NCBI GenBank assembly: GCA_023264875.1
Contig: JAHFUX010000004.1
Location: forward strand, 49,383-86,469
Direction: 5' to 3'
From: Nitrosarchaeum sp.
GTDB lineage: Archaea > Thermoproteota > Nitrososphaeria > Nitrososphaerales > Nitrosopumilaceae
Length of the DNA: 37,087 nt
The notes below the pieces were generated by a model. It made no database searches. It saw nothing but the letters and a program-made list of their open reading frames with translations, and was not told the DNA's origin. Positions 8,073 through 17,159 of this stretch are shown here, piece after piece; within the stretch, counting starts at the first letter, position 1, and the number at the start of each line of letters is the position of its first letter. A program made the position numbers and the translations under genes.

Positions 8073-9327
8073 AGTAGAAAAATCAAAAATATCAGGACAC
8101 ATTACATGTCCAGCAAATAAGAGCTATTCTCACAGAGCAATTTTTCTTGCATCACTTGCAGGAAATAACAGTAAGATAGATAACGTATTGTTTTCTGCAG
8201 ATACAATTGCAACAATTGAAGCATGTAAAAATTTTGGAGCAGAAATTGAAGAATCAAACACATCAATTATTGTCAAAAAACCCATAAAAATAGACAAAAT
8301 GGTGCCTGAAATTGATGCAAAAAACTCTGGCACCACAATCAGAATCGCATCAGGGATTGCAAGTCTATTCACAAAAGAAATCACATTAACAGGAGATTCG
8401 AGCCTTCAGAAAAGACCAATGCAGCCATTATTAGATGCACTTGAAAGCATAGGAGCGAAATGTAGTTCAACAAATGGGATGCCGCCTATCAAAATAACTG
8501 GAAGAATTTTGGGTGGAGACGTTTCTATTCCAGGAAATTTTTCGAGTCAGTTTATTTCGGCATTGCTAATTTGTTCACCATTAACAGAAAGAGGAATTAA
8601 CTTAGCTATAGAGGGGAATTTAGTTTCAAAACCATATCTTGATGCAACTATTGCAACAATGAGAAATTTTGGAGTGACAGTACAAACATTAATTCCATAC
8701 AAGAAATACAATATTGTACCTCAAGTATACAAACCATCCACATTTACAGTCCCAATAGATTTTTCAAGTCTAGCATTGCTTCTTTCAGCATCAGTATTAA
8801 ATGGAGAAAATGTTACAATTCATGGCAAAATGGGAAACTTGCCTCAAGGTGATGAAGTATTCATTGACATACTAGAGCAGCTTGGAGTAAAAGTTTCAAT
8901 AAAAGAAGAACAAATAACAATTCAATCACCAGAAAAACTTAATGGAGGGCGATTTGATTTAAGTAATTCACCAGATTTGCTTCCACCACTTGCAATTTTA
9001 GCATTAAAAACGATAAATCCAATTGAAATAATAAATGTAAAACATGCAAGACTAAAAGAGACAGATAGAATTTCAATTTTAGCTAGAGAACTGGTCAAAA
9101 TTGGAATTAGAGTGCAAGAAAAAGAAGATGGATTAATTTTAGAATCACCAAAGGAATTAAGAGGGGCTACATTGAATTCTGAAAATGATCATAGATTATT
9201 TATGGCGTTTTGCATCGCAGGAATGTATCTAGGCAATTGCATTGTGACAGACCATGAATCAGTGGCAGTATCATATCCAGATTTTATCAATGAGATGAAT
9301 AAATTGGGTGCAAAAATTCTAGTCTAA
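8062..9327 (+). CDS. aroA: EPSP synthase (3-phosphoshikimate 1-carboxyvinyltransferase)
   Basis: A 421-residue protein of normal EPSP synthase length. It transfers the enolpyruvyl group from PEP to shikimate 3-phosphate. The N-terminal PANKSYSHRA segment gives Lys20, Ser21 and Arg25. The NSGTTIRI loop, the LQKRPM segment, the LPPLAI segment after SPD, and the KETDR and DHRLFM motifs near the C terminus are all present. The start lies within the end of aroK. A likely terminator follows the stop. Confidence 0.97.
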   Translation: MNCKVEKSKISGHITCPANKSYSHRAIFLASLAGNNSKIDNVLFSADTIATIEACKNFGAEIEESNTSIIVKKPIKIDKMVPEIDAKNSGTTIRIASGIASLFTKEITLTGDSSLQKRPMQPLLDALESIGAKCSSTNGMPPIKITGRILGGDVSIPGNFSSQFISALLICSPLTERGINLAIEGNLVSKPYLDATIATMRNFGVTVQTLIPYKKYNIVPQVYKPSTFTVPIDFSSLALLLSASVLNGENVTIHGKMGNLPQGDEVFIDILEQLGVKVSIKEEQITIQSPEKLNGGRFDLSNSPDLLPPLAILALKTINPIEIINVKHARLKETDRISILARELVKIGIRVQEKEDGLILESPKELRGATLNSENDHRLFMAFCIAGMYLGNCIVTDHESVAVSYPDFINEMNKLGAKILV

Positions 9328-9358
9328 TAAAAAATCAATTTTAAAAAATTAATTAAAA

Positions 9359-9390
9359 GGGGTAAGAGGCGCAACCCTATAGATTTTTTT
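9359..9390 (+). terminator. Hairpin plus T7 tract after aroA
   Basis: GGGGT (9359-9363) can pair with ACCCT (9374-9378), with a G-U closing pair. Seven T residues follow at 9384-9390. Oligo-T tracts are the main archaeal termination signal. This probably ends the aroE-aroK-aroA unit. Confidence 0.5.
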
Positions 9391-9480
9391 GAATAAATAT
9401 TAGACAATAGAAATGGAGGCAAAATTATCAAAATAATGCGTAAAATTACGATTGTTTCCTTCAACTTAGTCCAAAGTTTC

Positions 9481-9489
9481 AGTTATAAG
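9481..9489 (+). promoter_or_regulatory. TATA-like box for aroC
   Basis: AGTTATAAG is centred about 25 bp before the ATG at 9510. It marks a separate promoter for aroC, the mutase fusion and tyrA. Confidence 0.5.
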
Positions 9490-9509
9490 CATCAATTTAC
9501 TCTCATAAT

Positions 9510-10607
9510 ATGTTGCCGGGAAGTTCAATTGGTCAGCGTCTTGTGTTAACTAGTTTTGGTGAAAGTCACGGTAAATCCATAGGGGCTGTTTTAGACGGTT
9601 GCCCAGCGGGATTAGAAATTGATGAAAAAGAAATTCAAAAAATGCTAGACCTTAGAAAACCAGGTCAATCATTGATTTCTACACAACGAAAAGAAGGAGA
9701 TATTGTAGAAATTATTTCAGGGGTGTTTAGAGGATATACCACAGGAGCACCAATTACAATGATAATTTGGAACAGTGATCAAAAATCAACAGATTATGAA
9801 AACTTGAAGACAAAACTCAGACCAGGCCATTCAGATTATCCTGCCATGATAAAATACAATCACTTTAATGATTACAGAGGAGGGGGGAGATTCTCCGGAA
9901 GGTTGACTGCTACTCATGTCATGGGTGGTGCAATTGCAAGAAAATTATTAAAAGTTGCACTAAATGTTGAAACAAATTCATTTACAGCACAGATTGGAAA
10001 AATAAAAATGGAAAATAAATTCGATGAGAAAATGATCAATTTAATTTATAAAAACGAAGTAAGATGTCCTGAAAAAAATACAGCAAAAAAAATGAAGAAT
10101 GCGATATTAGATGCAAGAAAAAAAGGAGACTCACTTGGAGGAATAATAGAGTCAGTTACTACAAACATGCCAGTTGGAATAGGAGAGCCAATTTTTGGAT
10201 CATTGGAATCGGATTTGAGTAAAGCAATATTTTCAGTTCCATCTGTAAAAGGAATAGAGTTTGGTTCTGGATTTGAAGGGTCTAAACTGTACGGTTCAGA
10301 AAACAATGATCTATACACCATAAAAAAAGGAAAGATAGTTACAAAAACTAACAATTCAGGTGGAATTTTAGGTGGAATATCAAATGGCATGCCAATAACA
10401 ATAAGAATTGCATTCAAACCTGCATCATCCATAGCACAAAAACAAAGCACGGTGGACATTAAAACCAAAAAAATTACAATGCTACAGGTAAAAGGAAGAC
10501 ATGACCCGTGTGTGGTTCCAAGAGCACCACCAGTAGTAGATTCATTGGTATCTCTAACTTTGGCAGACCACGCTCTTTTAGCTGGAGCGATCAAGCCCGT
10601 ATTATAG
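9510..10607 (+). CDS. aroC: Chorismate synthase
   Basis: A 365-residue protein that makes chorismate from EPSP using reduced FMN. The family signature SFGESHG is at residues 15-21, and the GGRFSGRLTA and GRHDPC segments are visible. Length is normal. A TATA box lies 25 bp upstream of the start. The gene is followed after two bases by the chorismate mutase fusion, which uses its product. Confidence 0.96.
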   Translation: MLPGSSIGQRLVLTSFGESHGKSIGAVLDGCPAGLEIDEKEIQKMLDLRKPGQSLISTQRKEGDIVEIISGVFRGYTTGAPITMIIWNSDQKSTDYENLKTKLRPGHSDYPAMIKYNHFNDYRGGGRFSGRLTATHVMGGAIARKLLKVALNVETNSFTAQIGKIKMENKFDEKMINLIYKNEVRCPEKNTAKKMKNAILDARKKGDSLGGIIESVTTNMPVGIGEPIFGSLESDLSKAIFSVPSVKGIEFGSGFEGSKLYGSENNDLYTIKKGKIVTKTNNSGGILGGISNGMPITIRIAFKPASSIAQKQSTVDIKTKKITMLQVKGRHDPCVVPRAPPVVDSLVSLTLADHALLAGAIKPVL

Positions 10608-10609
10608 AC

Positions 10610-11980
10610 ATGCCAGACATCAACCAACTTCGTAATAGAATGGATGAGATCACTATTGAAATGATTAAGATGCTTAAGACTAGAACAGATATTGCAAAAG
10701 AAATTGGAGAAATCAAAAAAAACATAGGAAAAGGAGTCACAGATGAAACTCGAGAAGACAACTTACGAACAAAAGTGATTACATTATGTAATGAGTTAAA
10801 TTTTGATGAGTCAATTGCAACAAAATTTTTAAATTTTTTACTTAATGAATCAATTAAAGTACAATCAGAGAGTAAGCAAACACATCTATCAATTTTTCTT
10901 AAAGCAAAAACAATGGAACAAGAAGGCAAGAAAATTATCCACATGGAAGTTGGAGAGCCAGATTTTTTACCACCCCAAATTGTAAGAAAAGCACTTGAAG
11001 AAGTTTTTGACAAAGGATTTTTAAGATATGGTCAAGCAAAAGGTTTGACATCATTTAGAGATGCACTTGCAAAATATTCATCTAAAAAGTTTGGAGCAAA
11101 TGTATCACAAGATAACATAATAGTTAGTCCGGGTGCACGATTTTCAATTTTTGCTGCAATCACCACATTGTTAAATCCTGGTGATGAGTTAATTGTCATA
11201 GAGCCAGCATGGCCTGCGTACAAGGATTGTGCTTTACGTGCAGGAATTAAAGTTAGAACTATCACTACCACATTAGAAGAAAGATGGGAGCCAACAATTG
11301 AACAAATTGAAAAAGTGATCAACACAAATACAAAAATGATCGTATTGAACTATCCAAATAATCCAACAGGAAAAATTCTGCCAGAAAAATTACAAGATGA
11401 AATTGTAGACATAGCAATAAAAAACAATCTGTACATTCTTAGCGATGAGATTTATTCTCAATATGCATTTAAGAAATGGAAAAGCATACTTTGCTATAAT
11501 TACGATAAGAGCATCATCACTCAGTCATTTTCAAAATCTCATGCGATGACGGGGTTTAGAATTGGATATGCCATTGCAAGCCCCAAAATTATTGAGACAT
11601 TGTCAAAATTAGAAGCACTTTGCCTCACAAATGTTTCTGAGCCTATTCAATATATTGCCATGAAAGCATTAGAAGCAGACATATCAAATAATACTAATAC
11701 AGTACAAACCAGACTGAAAGTACTGACTGAAAAGGCAAAAGCGATGAATTTGGACTTTATTGTACCTGATGGTGCAATGTATCTTTTTGCTCGTGTTAAT
11801 CAAGATGAATTTAATGGAGTGCAATTTGCAAACAGTCTTTTAGAGAAAGGATTAGCAGTGGCACCAGGAGAAGGTTTTGGAGAGTACAAGAATTTCATTA
11901 GAATATCGGCATGTCAAGACGAAAAAACACTAATGGAGGGAATGAATATACTTGGTAATATGATGAGAGATAAGCAATGA
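10610..11980 (+). CDS. Chorismate mutase (AroQ)-class I aminotransferase fusion
   Basis: From the ATG at 10610 the protein has 456 residues; a longer frame extends back into aroC but has no support. Residues 1-90 are an all-helical AroQ chorismate mutase domain (RNRMDEIT, then Arg/Lys-rich helices). From about residue 95 there is a fold-type I PLP aminotransferase with NYPNNPTG at 248-255 and the PLP Lys309 in SFSKS. The mutase makes prephenate. The aminotransferase may act on prephenate, 4-hydroxyphenylpyruvate or phenylpyruvate; the substrate is not readable. It overlaps tyrA by four bases. Confidence 0.92.
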   Translation: MPDINQLRNRMDEITIEMIKMLKTRTDIAKEIGEIKKNIGKGVTDETREDNLRTKVITLCNELNFDESIATKFLNFLLNESIKVQSESKQTHLSIFLKAKTMEQEGKKIIHMEVGEPDFLPPQIVRKALEEVFDKGFLRYGQAKGLTSFRDALAKYSSKKFGANVSQDNIIVSPGARFSIFAAITTLLNPGDELIVIEPAWPAYKDCALRAGIKVRTITTTLEERWEPTIEQIEKVINTNTKMIVLNYPNNPTGKILPEKLQDEIVDIAIKNNLYILSDEIYSQYAFKKWKSILCYNYDKSIITQSFSKSHAMTGFRIGYAIASPKIIETLSKLEALCLTNVSEPIQYIAMKALEADISNNTNTVQTRLKVLTEKAKAMNLDFIVPDGAMYLFARVNQDEFNGVQFANSLLEKGLAVAPGEGFGEYKNFIRISACQDEKTLMEGMNILGNMMRDKQ

Positions 11981-12831
11981 AAAAGAAAATTACAATAATT
12001 GGGATAGGAGGTCAGATGGGACAATGGTTTGCAAAATATTTCTTGGCAAATGATTTTGAGGTAACAGGTTACGATACTGAAAATAAAATTCAAGGAAAAG
12101 GAATTATTCAGTCGGATTCACTAGTAGGAGGAATTTTAAAAGCAGATTATGTTGTATTGTGTACACCTACAAGAAGAACCCCAGAGATAATCAGATTGAT
12201 CGCAAAAGAAATGAAGAGAGGAACCTATCTAATAGAAATATCATCGGAAAAATCCAAAGTAGTAGCATCATTATCAAAAATGCCAACCAAAATTAATCCA
12301 ATATGTATTCATCCTATGTTTGGACCTGGAGCAAAATCAATCAAAGGACAAAATATAATTTCAGTTCCAGTAAAAGATGCAAAAAAAGAACTAGCTATTG
12401 CAAAAGAGCTTTTTGATGGAGCAAATTTTGTAACAATTGATGCGATTGAACACGATAAAAAAATTGCAGTGATTTTAGGGTTAACACATTTGATGAATCT
12501 TGTTTTTGCAAACATAATTTCAAAAGATGAAAAAATGTTATTAACAGAAAAAATGTCTGGAACAACTTTTAGGGTTCAAAAAATACTAGCTGAAAGTATC
12601 ATGACAGAATCGCCAGAATTAATTGAAACAATTATTGCAAATCCAGAAATCAGAAGAGTTGCAGAAGAGCTTTGGAAAGACATCGGAAGATTACTTACAG
12701 CAGTACAAGAATCAAAAACAGAAGAAGTAATAAATTACATCAAGACTTGCCAAGAGAAACTCTCTGCAAATATAAGCTTAGAAGAGTCATATAAAAAATT
12801 GACAAAAATGGTAAATGCAATTGAAAAATAA
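11977..12831 (+). CDS. tyrA: Prephenate (or arogenate) dehydrogenase
   Basis: A 284-residue TyrA-type dehydrogenase. The N-terminal Rossmann motif GIGGQMG is at residues 9-15, and the HPMFGPG segment is in the middle. The C-terminal half is helical, as in TyrA. It oxidatively decarboxylates prephenate to 4-hydroxyphenylpyruvate, or arogenate to tyrosine. The ATGA overlap with the mutase-aminotransferase gene implies coupled translation and one route to tyrosine. No ACT domain is visible. Confidence 0.93.
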   Translation: MKKKITIIGIGGQMGQWFAKYFLANDFEVTGYDTENKIQGKGIIQSDSLVGGILKADYVVLCTPTRRTPEIIRLIAKEMKRGTYLIEISSEKSKVVASLSKMPTKINPICIHPMFGPGAKSIKGQNIISVPVKDAKKELAIAKELFDGANFVTIDAIEHDKKIAVILGLTHLMNLVFANIISKDEKMLLTEKMSGTTFRVQKILAESIMTESPELIETIIANPEIRRVAEELWKDIGRLLTAVQESKTEEVINYIKTCQEKLSANISLEESYKKLTKMVNAIEK

Positions 12832-12836
12832 GAGAA

Positions 12837-13241
12837 ATGCACGCTACCAAGATCGTGACATCCTTTATGCAGGATGAGCAGAAATTATTAATTCTTAGAA
12901 GAAGCAATAAAGTAAAAACCATGAAAGGTCTGTGGGCAGGAATTAGTGGGATTATAGAAAAAAATGAAACACCATTAACAAGAGCAAAAATCGAAATTTA
13001 TGAGGAGACAGGCATTTCTGAAGACAAAATCAGATTGATAAAAAAAGCAGCTAAATTAAGAATACATTCACCACAGTATGAAAATCATGAATGGGAGATA
13101 TTTCCATTTTTGTTTGAAGTAAAAAACCCAGATATCAAATTGAATTGGGAAAACTCAGAATACAAATGGATTACAATAGATGAATTAAAAAACTATAACA
13201 CGGTTCCTAGTCTTGAAAAAGTATTACAAAATTTGTTGTAA
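12837..13241 (+). CDS. NUDIX hydrolase
   Basis: A 134-residue NUDIX-fold protein. The Nudix box runs from Gly38 to Ile60 with Glu44, Glu53, Glu56, Glu57 and Gly59 in place. The conserved Arg of the REUXEEXGU core is replaced by Ile52. The metal-binding glutamates remain, so activity is plausible. The substrate is unknown; the family hydrolyses nucleoside diphosphate derivatives. It begins five bases after tyrA, probably as the last gene of that operon, and converges with thiC, overlapping it by 18 bases. Confidence 0.88.
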   Translation: MHATKIVTSFMQDEQKLLILRRSNKVKTMKGLWAGISGIIEKNETPLTRAKIEIYEETGISEDKIRLIKKAAKLRIHSPQYENHEWEIFPFLFEVKNPDIKLNWENSEYKWITIDELKNYNTVPSLEKVLQNLL

Positions 13242-14549
13242 TTTTTCTTCTTTTTCATATTTTCGTTGTTGTGGCAACATCACATAGACACATGCACCAC
13301 CACACATTGTACATGGAACATTATTTCCAGGACGTTGACCAGTCCTACTATGAATTCTAGCTGCTTCCTCAGGATCAATAGATAGAGCGATTTGTTTTTC
13401 CCAATCTAATGTACGTCGAGCTTCAGTCATTTCCATATCCCATTTTATTGCCTTGTCACGAATTTTGACTAAATCAGCTGCATGTGCAGCAATTCTATAT
13501 GCAATCAAACCAGCTTTAACTTCCTCGGCATTAGGTAATGCAAGATGCTCAGAAGGAGTAAGATAACACAGTAAATCTACACCTTCACTTGCAGATACAG
13601 CCGCACCAATGGCACTTGCTATATGATCATGCCCAGACGCAATGTCAGTTACTAAAGGACCCAAAACGTAGTAAGGCACATCGCCAATTAATGATTTGGC
13701 CAATCTAACATTAGCAGCTACTTCGTTTAATGGAACATGTCCTGGACCTTCCACCATTACTTGGATATCTTGTTCATGAGCACGTTTGGTTAGTTGTGCC
13801 ACATTGATCATTTCTTGAACTTGAAGTTCATCATGAGAATCAAGTATGGAGCCAGGCCGTAATGCATCACCTAAACTAAATGTGACGTCATATTTTTTGG
13901 CAATCTCAATAAGATAATCATAGTGTGTCAAATAGGGATTTTCTTTATCATGTCTTAACATCCAGGCGGCAGTAATTGTTCCACCTTTACTTACAACACC
14001 ACCATATCTTTTGACTTTTAGAATTCTTTTTGCAATATCTTTTGTAATTCCACAGTGGATTGTGGTATAATCAACACCGTCTTTTGCATTGTTTTCAAAC
14101 GCATTTAAAAAATCATCCTCAGTTAGGTTTAAAGGATTTTTATGAACTTCCACACCATAATTGTACGCTTCATAGATAGGTACAGTTCCAAATGTTATTG
14201 GAGCAACTTCTAACAAAGCTTGCCGTATTTTTCTAACATCACCACCATCGCTTAAATCCATCATTGTGTCTGCATGATATTTTACTGCCACCTTTGCTTT
14301 TTCAATCTCTTCTTCCAAGTGTACATTAAGTGTAGAAGTACCAATGTTAACATTGACTTTTGTTTTAAGACCTTTACCAATTCCCACATTGTGAATTTTT
14401 TGAGGTCGAACATTATTGCTAGGAATGATAATAGAACCACTTGCAATTTTAGGAATTAACCATTCTAGTGTGACATCTTCGTCTTTTGCCACTCTTTTCA
14501 TTTCCTCAGTAGCAACACCTCTTCGGGCTGCACTCATTTGAGTACCCAT
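13224..14549 (-). CDS. thiC: Phosphomethylpyrimidine synthase
   Basis: A 441-residue protein from the ATG at 14549. It converts aminoimidazole ribotide to hydroxymethylpyrimidine phosphate using SAM and a 4Fe-4S cluster. The N terminus TQMSAAR matches the family start. MVEGPGHVPL is in the middle and the cluster-binding CTMCGGAC is near the C terminus (CX2CX3C spacing). A TTG at 14582 would add eleven residues. A TATA-like box at 14571-14579 sits 27 bp before the ATG and would lie inside the longer frame, so I prefer the ATG. No riboswitch is evident. Confidence 0.95.
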   Translation of the reverse strand: MGTQMSAARRGVATEEMKRVAKDEDVTLEWLIPKIASGSIIIPSNNVRPQKIHNVGIGKGLKTKVNVNIGTSTLNVHLEEEIEKAKVAVKYHADTMMDLSDGGDVRKIRQALLEVAPITFGTVPIYEAYNYGVEVHKNPLNLTEDDFLNAFENNAKDGVDYTTIHCGITKDIAKRILKVKRYGGVVSKGGTITAAWMLRHDKENPYLTHYDYLIEIAKKYDVTFSLGDALRPGSILDSHDELQVQEMINVAQLTKRAHEQDIQVMVEGPGHVPLNEVAANVRLAKSLIGDVPYYVLGPLVTDIASGHDHIASAIGAAVSASEGVDLLCYLTPSEHLALPNAEEVKAGLIAYRIAAHAADLVKIRDKAIKWDMEMTEARRTLDWEKQIALSIDPEEAARIHSRTGQRPGNNVPCTMCGGACVYVMLPQQRKYEKEEKLQQIL

Positions 14550-14570
14550 GAAATAATCTATGTTTTTGCC

Positions 14571-14579
14571 TGATTTAAA
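14571..14579 (-). promoter_or_regulatory. TATA-like box that favours the thiC ATG start
   Basis: Minus-strand GTTTAAATC is centred about 27 bp before 14549. It overlaps the codons that would be used from a TTG at 14582, arguing for the shorter protein. Confidence 0.5.
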
Positions 14580-14730
14580 CAATCATGAAAAACACGTAAA
14601 CATTGCTATTATACGCTCAAAATTAAGAAGAATTGGTTTGATTTTATCTATCTTTGAATTAATTCTATCTAAAACTAAAGATATGGATTTTCTGAGATCT
14701 GATTTTAAAAGTCTATGTAATGCATATTTT

Positions 14731-14928
14731 CTATTTAGATGAGCTCCAAGTTTCTGTAATACTGTAATTAACAGAAGATTCAGAGACAAAATATTTTTTA
14801 CCACATTTGAAACATTGCCAAAGAAAAGCGTTATTGATTTTCTTTTGATATTGCATAGGTAACAAACAGGCAGTACACAATAGTTCATCAGAAATATCAT
14901 TTGCCAGAGGAATTTTCTTTTTATTCAA
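14731..14928 (-). CDS. Possible small zinc-ribbon protein
   Basis: A 65-residue frame starting with TTG at 14928. It has a CxxC-17-CxxC arrangement (C18, C21, C39, C42) typical of a zinc ribbon, with an acidic N terminus. No convincing promoter distance is seen. A second frame on the same strand (14583-14900) overlaps it and continues downstream with a basic helical segment, so a frameshifted longer gene is possible. Function is unknown. Confidence 0.45.
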   Translation of the reverse strand: MNKKKIPLANDISDELLCTACLLPMQYQKKINNAFLWQCFKCGKKYFVSESSVNYSITETWSSSK

Positions 14929-15085
14929 AGTAATAAATAAAAATTATTTTAGATCTATAAATGCTCTATTATTATAAAATAAATCAAATCAAAAAAATAC
15001 AGTTTTAGAGAGATATAAAAACAGAAAAAAACAAAAATTGCAATAAAAAGGAAAAATAGATTAGGACTAGTTTTGAAAATATAGT

Positions 15086-16387
15086 ATGAATTTACTTTCC
15101 ATAGGAGGCTCTGATCCATCATCAGGGGCAGGCATACAAAGCGATATCAAAACATTTGATTCACTAAATGCACATGGGTTAACAGTGATCACTGCAATAA
15201 CAGGTCAAAACACTTCTAGTTTTGGAATGATTGAACCAGTATCACAAAAAATATTGAAAAATCAACTGGATTCGGTAATTTCAGATTTTAAAATTGATGG
15301 AATTAAAATTGGAATGGTATACAATTCAGAAATAATAAAAACAATTTACAAAGAATTAAGAAATATAAAAATTCCAATCATACTAGACCCAATAATAAAA
15401 TCCACGACAGGTGGTTTACTGATTGAAAAAACAGCCATAAAAGATTTTAAAAAATTTCTAATTTCGTTGGCTACAGTAATTACACCAAATAAATTCGAGG
15501 CAGAATATTTATCAGAAATAAAAATTGACTCAAAAAAATCACTTCAAAAAGCAGCTAAAAAAATTCAAGACATGGGTGCAAAAAATATTGTAATTACAGG
15601 ATTAGAAACAAATGGAAAAATGTTAGATTTCATATTAGAGAGAAAAAGCCAGTATACAGTATCAGGTAAAAAAATTCCAAAAATCAATCATGGAAGTGGA
15701 TGTAATTACTCATCTTCATTGCTATTTTCACTGGTAAATGGAACATCGCTAAAAGAAGCAGTGAAATTTTCAAAACAATTTACATACGATTCAATTAAAA
15801 ATGCCAAGAACATAGGATACGGAATAGACATCACACAGATAAAAAACAAAGATATCATTCACACAGAACTGACCCATGCAATTAACAAGTTTGTAGAGAT
15901 TAAAAATATTTACAAAGGCATTCCTGAATGTCAAACAAATTTTGTTTTTTCAAAAAAAAATCCAAAGTCAATTAAAGACATTCTAGGAATTTCAGGTAGA
16001 ATAGTAAAAACTGGAAATACAGTCACAGTTGCAGGAGATTTGTCTTATGGTGGATCAAAACATGTCGCAACGGCGTTAACTACAATGAATAAAAAATTTC
16101 CAGATGTACGTTCAGCAATTAATCTAAAATACAATAAAGAAACTATTTCAAAATTAAGAAAAGAGAAATTACATATTTCCAGTTACGATAGAAACGCAGA
16201 GCCAAAAAATGTTAAAACCAAAGAGGGATCTTCGATTGAGTGGGGAATAAAATACGCAATAAAAAATTCAGAAGAACCACCAGACGTTATTTATCACAAA
16301 GGGGATTTTGGAAAAGAACCAATGATAATAATTTTTGCCAAAACACCTGCATTAATTATTGAAAAAATTTCAAAATTATTTAGTTAA
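15086..16387 (+). CDS. thiDN: Bifunctional HMP(-P) kinase and thiamine-phosphate synthase (ThiD-ThiN fusion)
   Basis: A 433-residue two-domain protein. Residues 1-250 are ThiD, with the ribokinase-fold start GGSDPSSGAG at 7-16 and the anion-hole region HGSGC at 202-206 (Cys206). It phosphorylates hydroxymethylpyrimidine and its monophosphate. From about residue 255 to the end is a ThiN domain, the archaeal non-orthologous thiamine-phosphate synthase that replaces ThiE. Together with thiC nearby this covers the pyrimidine branch and the joining step. A good TATA-like ATATAAAA at 15013-15020 is upstream, which would leave a leader of about 44 bases. Confidence 0.93.
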   Translation: MNLLSIGGSDPSSGAGIQSDIKTFDSLNAHGLTVITAITGQNTSSFGMIEPVSQKILKNQLDSVISDFKIDGIKIGMVYNSEIIKTIYKELRNIKIPIILDPIIKSTTGGLLIEKTAIKDFKKFLISLATVITPNKFEAEYLSEIKIDSKKSLQKAAKKIQDMGAKNIVITGLETNGKMLDFILERKSQYTVSGKKIPKINHGSGCNYSSSLLFSLVNGTSLKEAVKFSKQFTYDSIKNAKNIGYGIDITQIKNKDIIHTELTHAINKFVEIKNIYKGIPECQTNFVFSKKNPKSIKDILGISGRIVKTGNTVTVAGDLSYGGSKHVATALTTMNKKFPDVRSAINLKYNKETISKLRKEKLHISSYDRNAEPKNVKTKEGSSIEWGIKYAIKNSEEPPDVIYHKGDFGKEPMIIIFAKTPALIIEKISKLFS

Positions 16388-16419
16388 TTTTAAAGTATAA
16401 TAGAAATCCACACTTGAAC

Positions 16420-16427
16420 ATAAATAG
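16420..16427 (+). promoter_or_regulatory. TATA-like box for the nucleotidyltransferase gene
   Basis: ATAAATAG is centred about 25 bp before the GTG at 16449. It supports that non-ATG start. Confidence 0.45.
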
Positions 16428-16448
16428 TCATATCCCAAATAGAAACTC

Positions 16449-17150
16449 GTGAAAGCAGTAATCTTAGCAGGTGGATTAGGCACAAGATTGCAGCCATATA
16501 CAACATTTCTTCCAAAGCCAATGTTGCCACTAGGAGAGAAACCGATTTTGGAGCACCTAATTGATTGGACAAGAAAAAATGATGTAAAATCAGTTGTACT
16601 ATGTGTCAGTTATCTAAGAAAAACAATTGAAGATTATTTTGAAGATGGTAAGAGATTTGGAGTAAGTATAGAGTATGCAGTTTCCAACAGACCATTAGCT
16701 ACTGCTGGTCAACTTAAAACAGCAGAAAAATTCATCGATGACACTTTTGTATGTATGTATGGGGATTCGATATTTGATTTTAATTTACGAAATATGATAA
16801 ATCAACATAAAAAGAAAAAATCATTTGTTACAATGAGTTTGTATGAATACAAAACAAATTTACCATACGGAGTCATTGAAACTACTAAAACAGATAAGGT
16901 AATTGCTTGGAATGAAAAACCAGAAATCAAGGCAAATATCAATATGGGCTGCTATGTAATGGAGCCAGGAATAATGGATATGATTCCAAAGAATATACCA
17001 TATGGAATGGATGATGTAATTAAAAAAGTAATGGCAAAAAAGAAACTAGTTAGTAGTATTGTTTCAAAAAAAGGATTTCTAGATATTGGAAACAAAGCAT
17101 CATATAAAAAGGCAAATCAAGAGTATCTTCAAAAACTAGGAAATATATGA
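16449..17150 (+). CDS. Sugar-phosphate nucleotidyltransferase
   Basis: A 233-residue NTP-transferase of the RmlA/GlmU/GMP-pyrophosphorylase superfamily. The nucleotide-binding AGGLGTRLQPYT is at residues 7-18, LPKPMLP follows at about 21-27, and the metal-site region MYGDSIFDF lies near the middle. There is no C-terminal left-handed beta-helix, so it is a catalytic domain only. It activates a sugar 1-phosphate to an NDP-sugar. The following GNA1-like gene, nine bases downstream, suggests UDP-GlcNAc synthesis, but mannose- or glucose-1-phosphate are alternatives. Confidence 0.88.
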   Translation: MKAVILAGGLGTRLQPYTTFLPKPMLPLGEKPILEHLIDWTRKNDVKSVVLCVSYLRKTIEDYFEDGKRFGVSIEYAVSNRPLATAGQLKTAEKFIDDTFVCMYGDSIFDFNLRNMINQHKKKKSFVTMSLYEYKTNLPYGVIETTKTDKVIAWNEKPEIKANINMGCYVMEPGIMDMIPKNIPYGMDDVIKKVMAKKKLVSSIVSKKGFLDIGNKASYKKANQEYLQKLGNI

Positions 17151-17159
17151 CAAGAAAAA

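Noticed and set aside
9439-9450. CGTAA-AA-TTACG inverted repeat upstream of aroC
   Set aside because: It is only five bases per arm in AT-rich DNA and about 30-40 bp from the TATA box; too weak to call as an operator.
10508-10609. N-terminal extension of the mutase-aminotransferase into aroC
   Set aside because: The AroQ domain begins right at ATG 10610, and the extension would be an out-of-frame read of the aroC C terminus.
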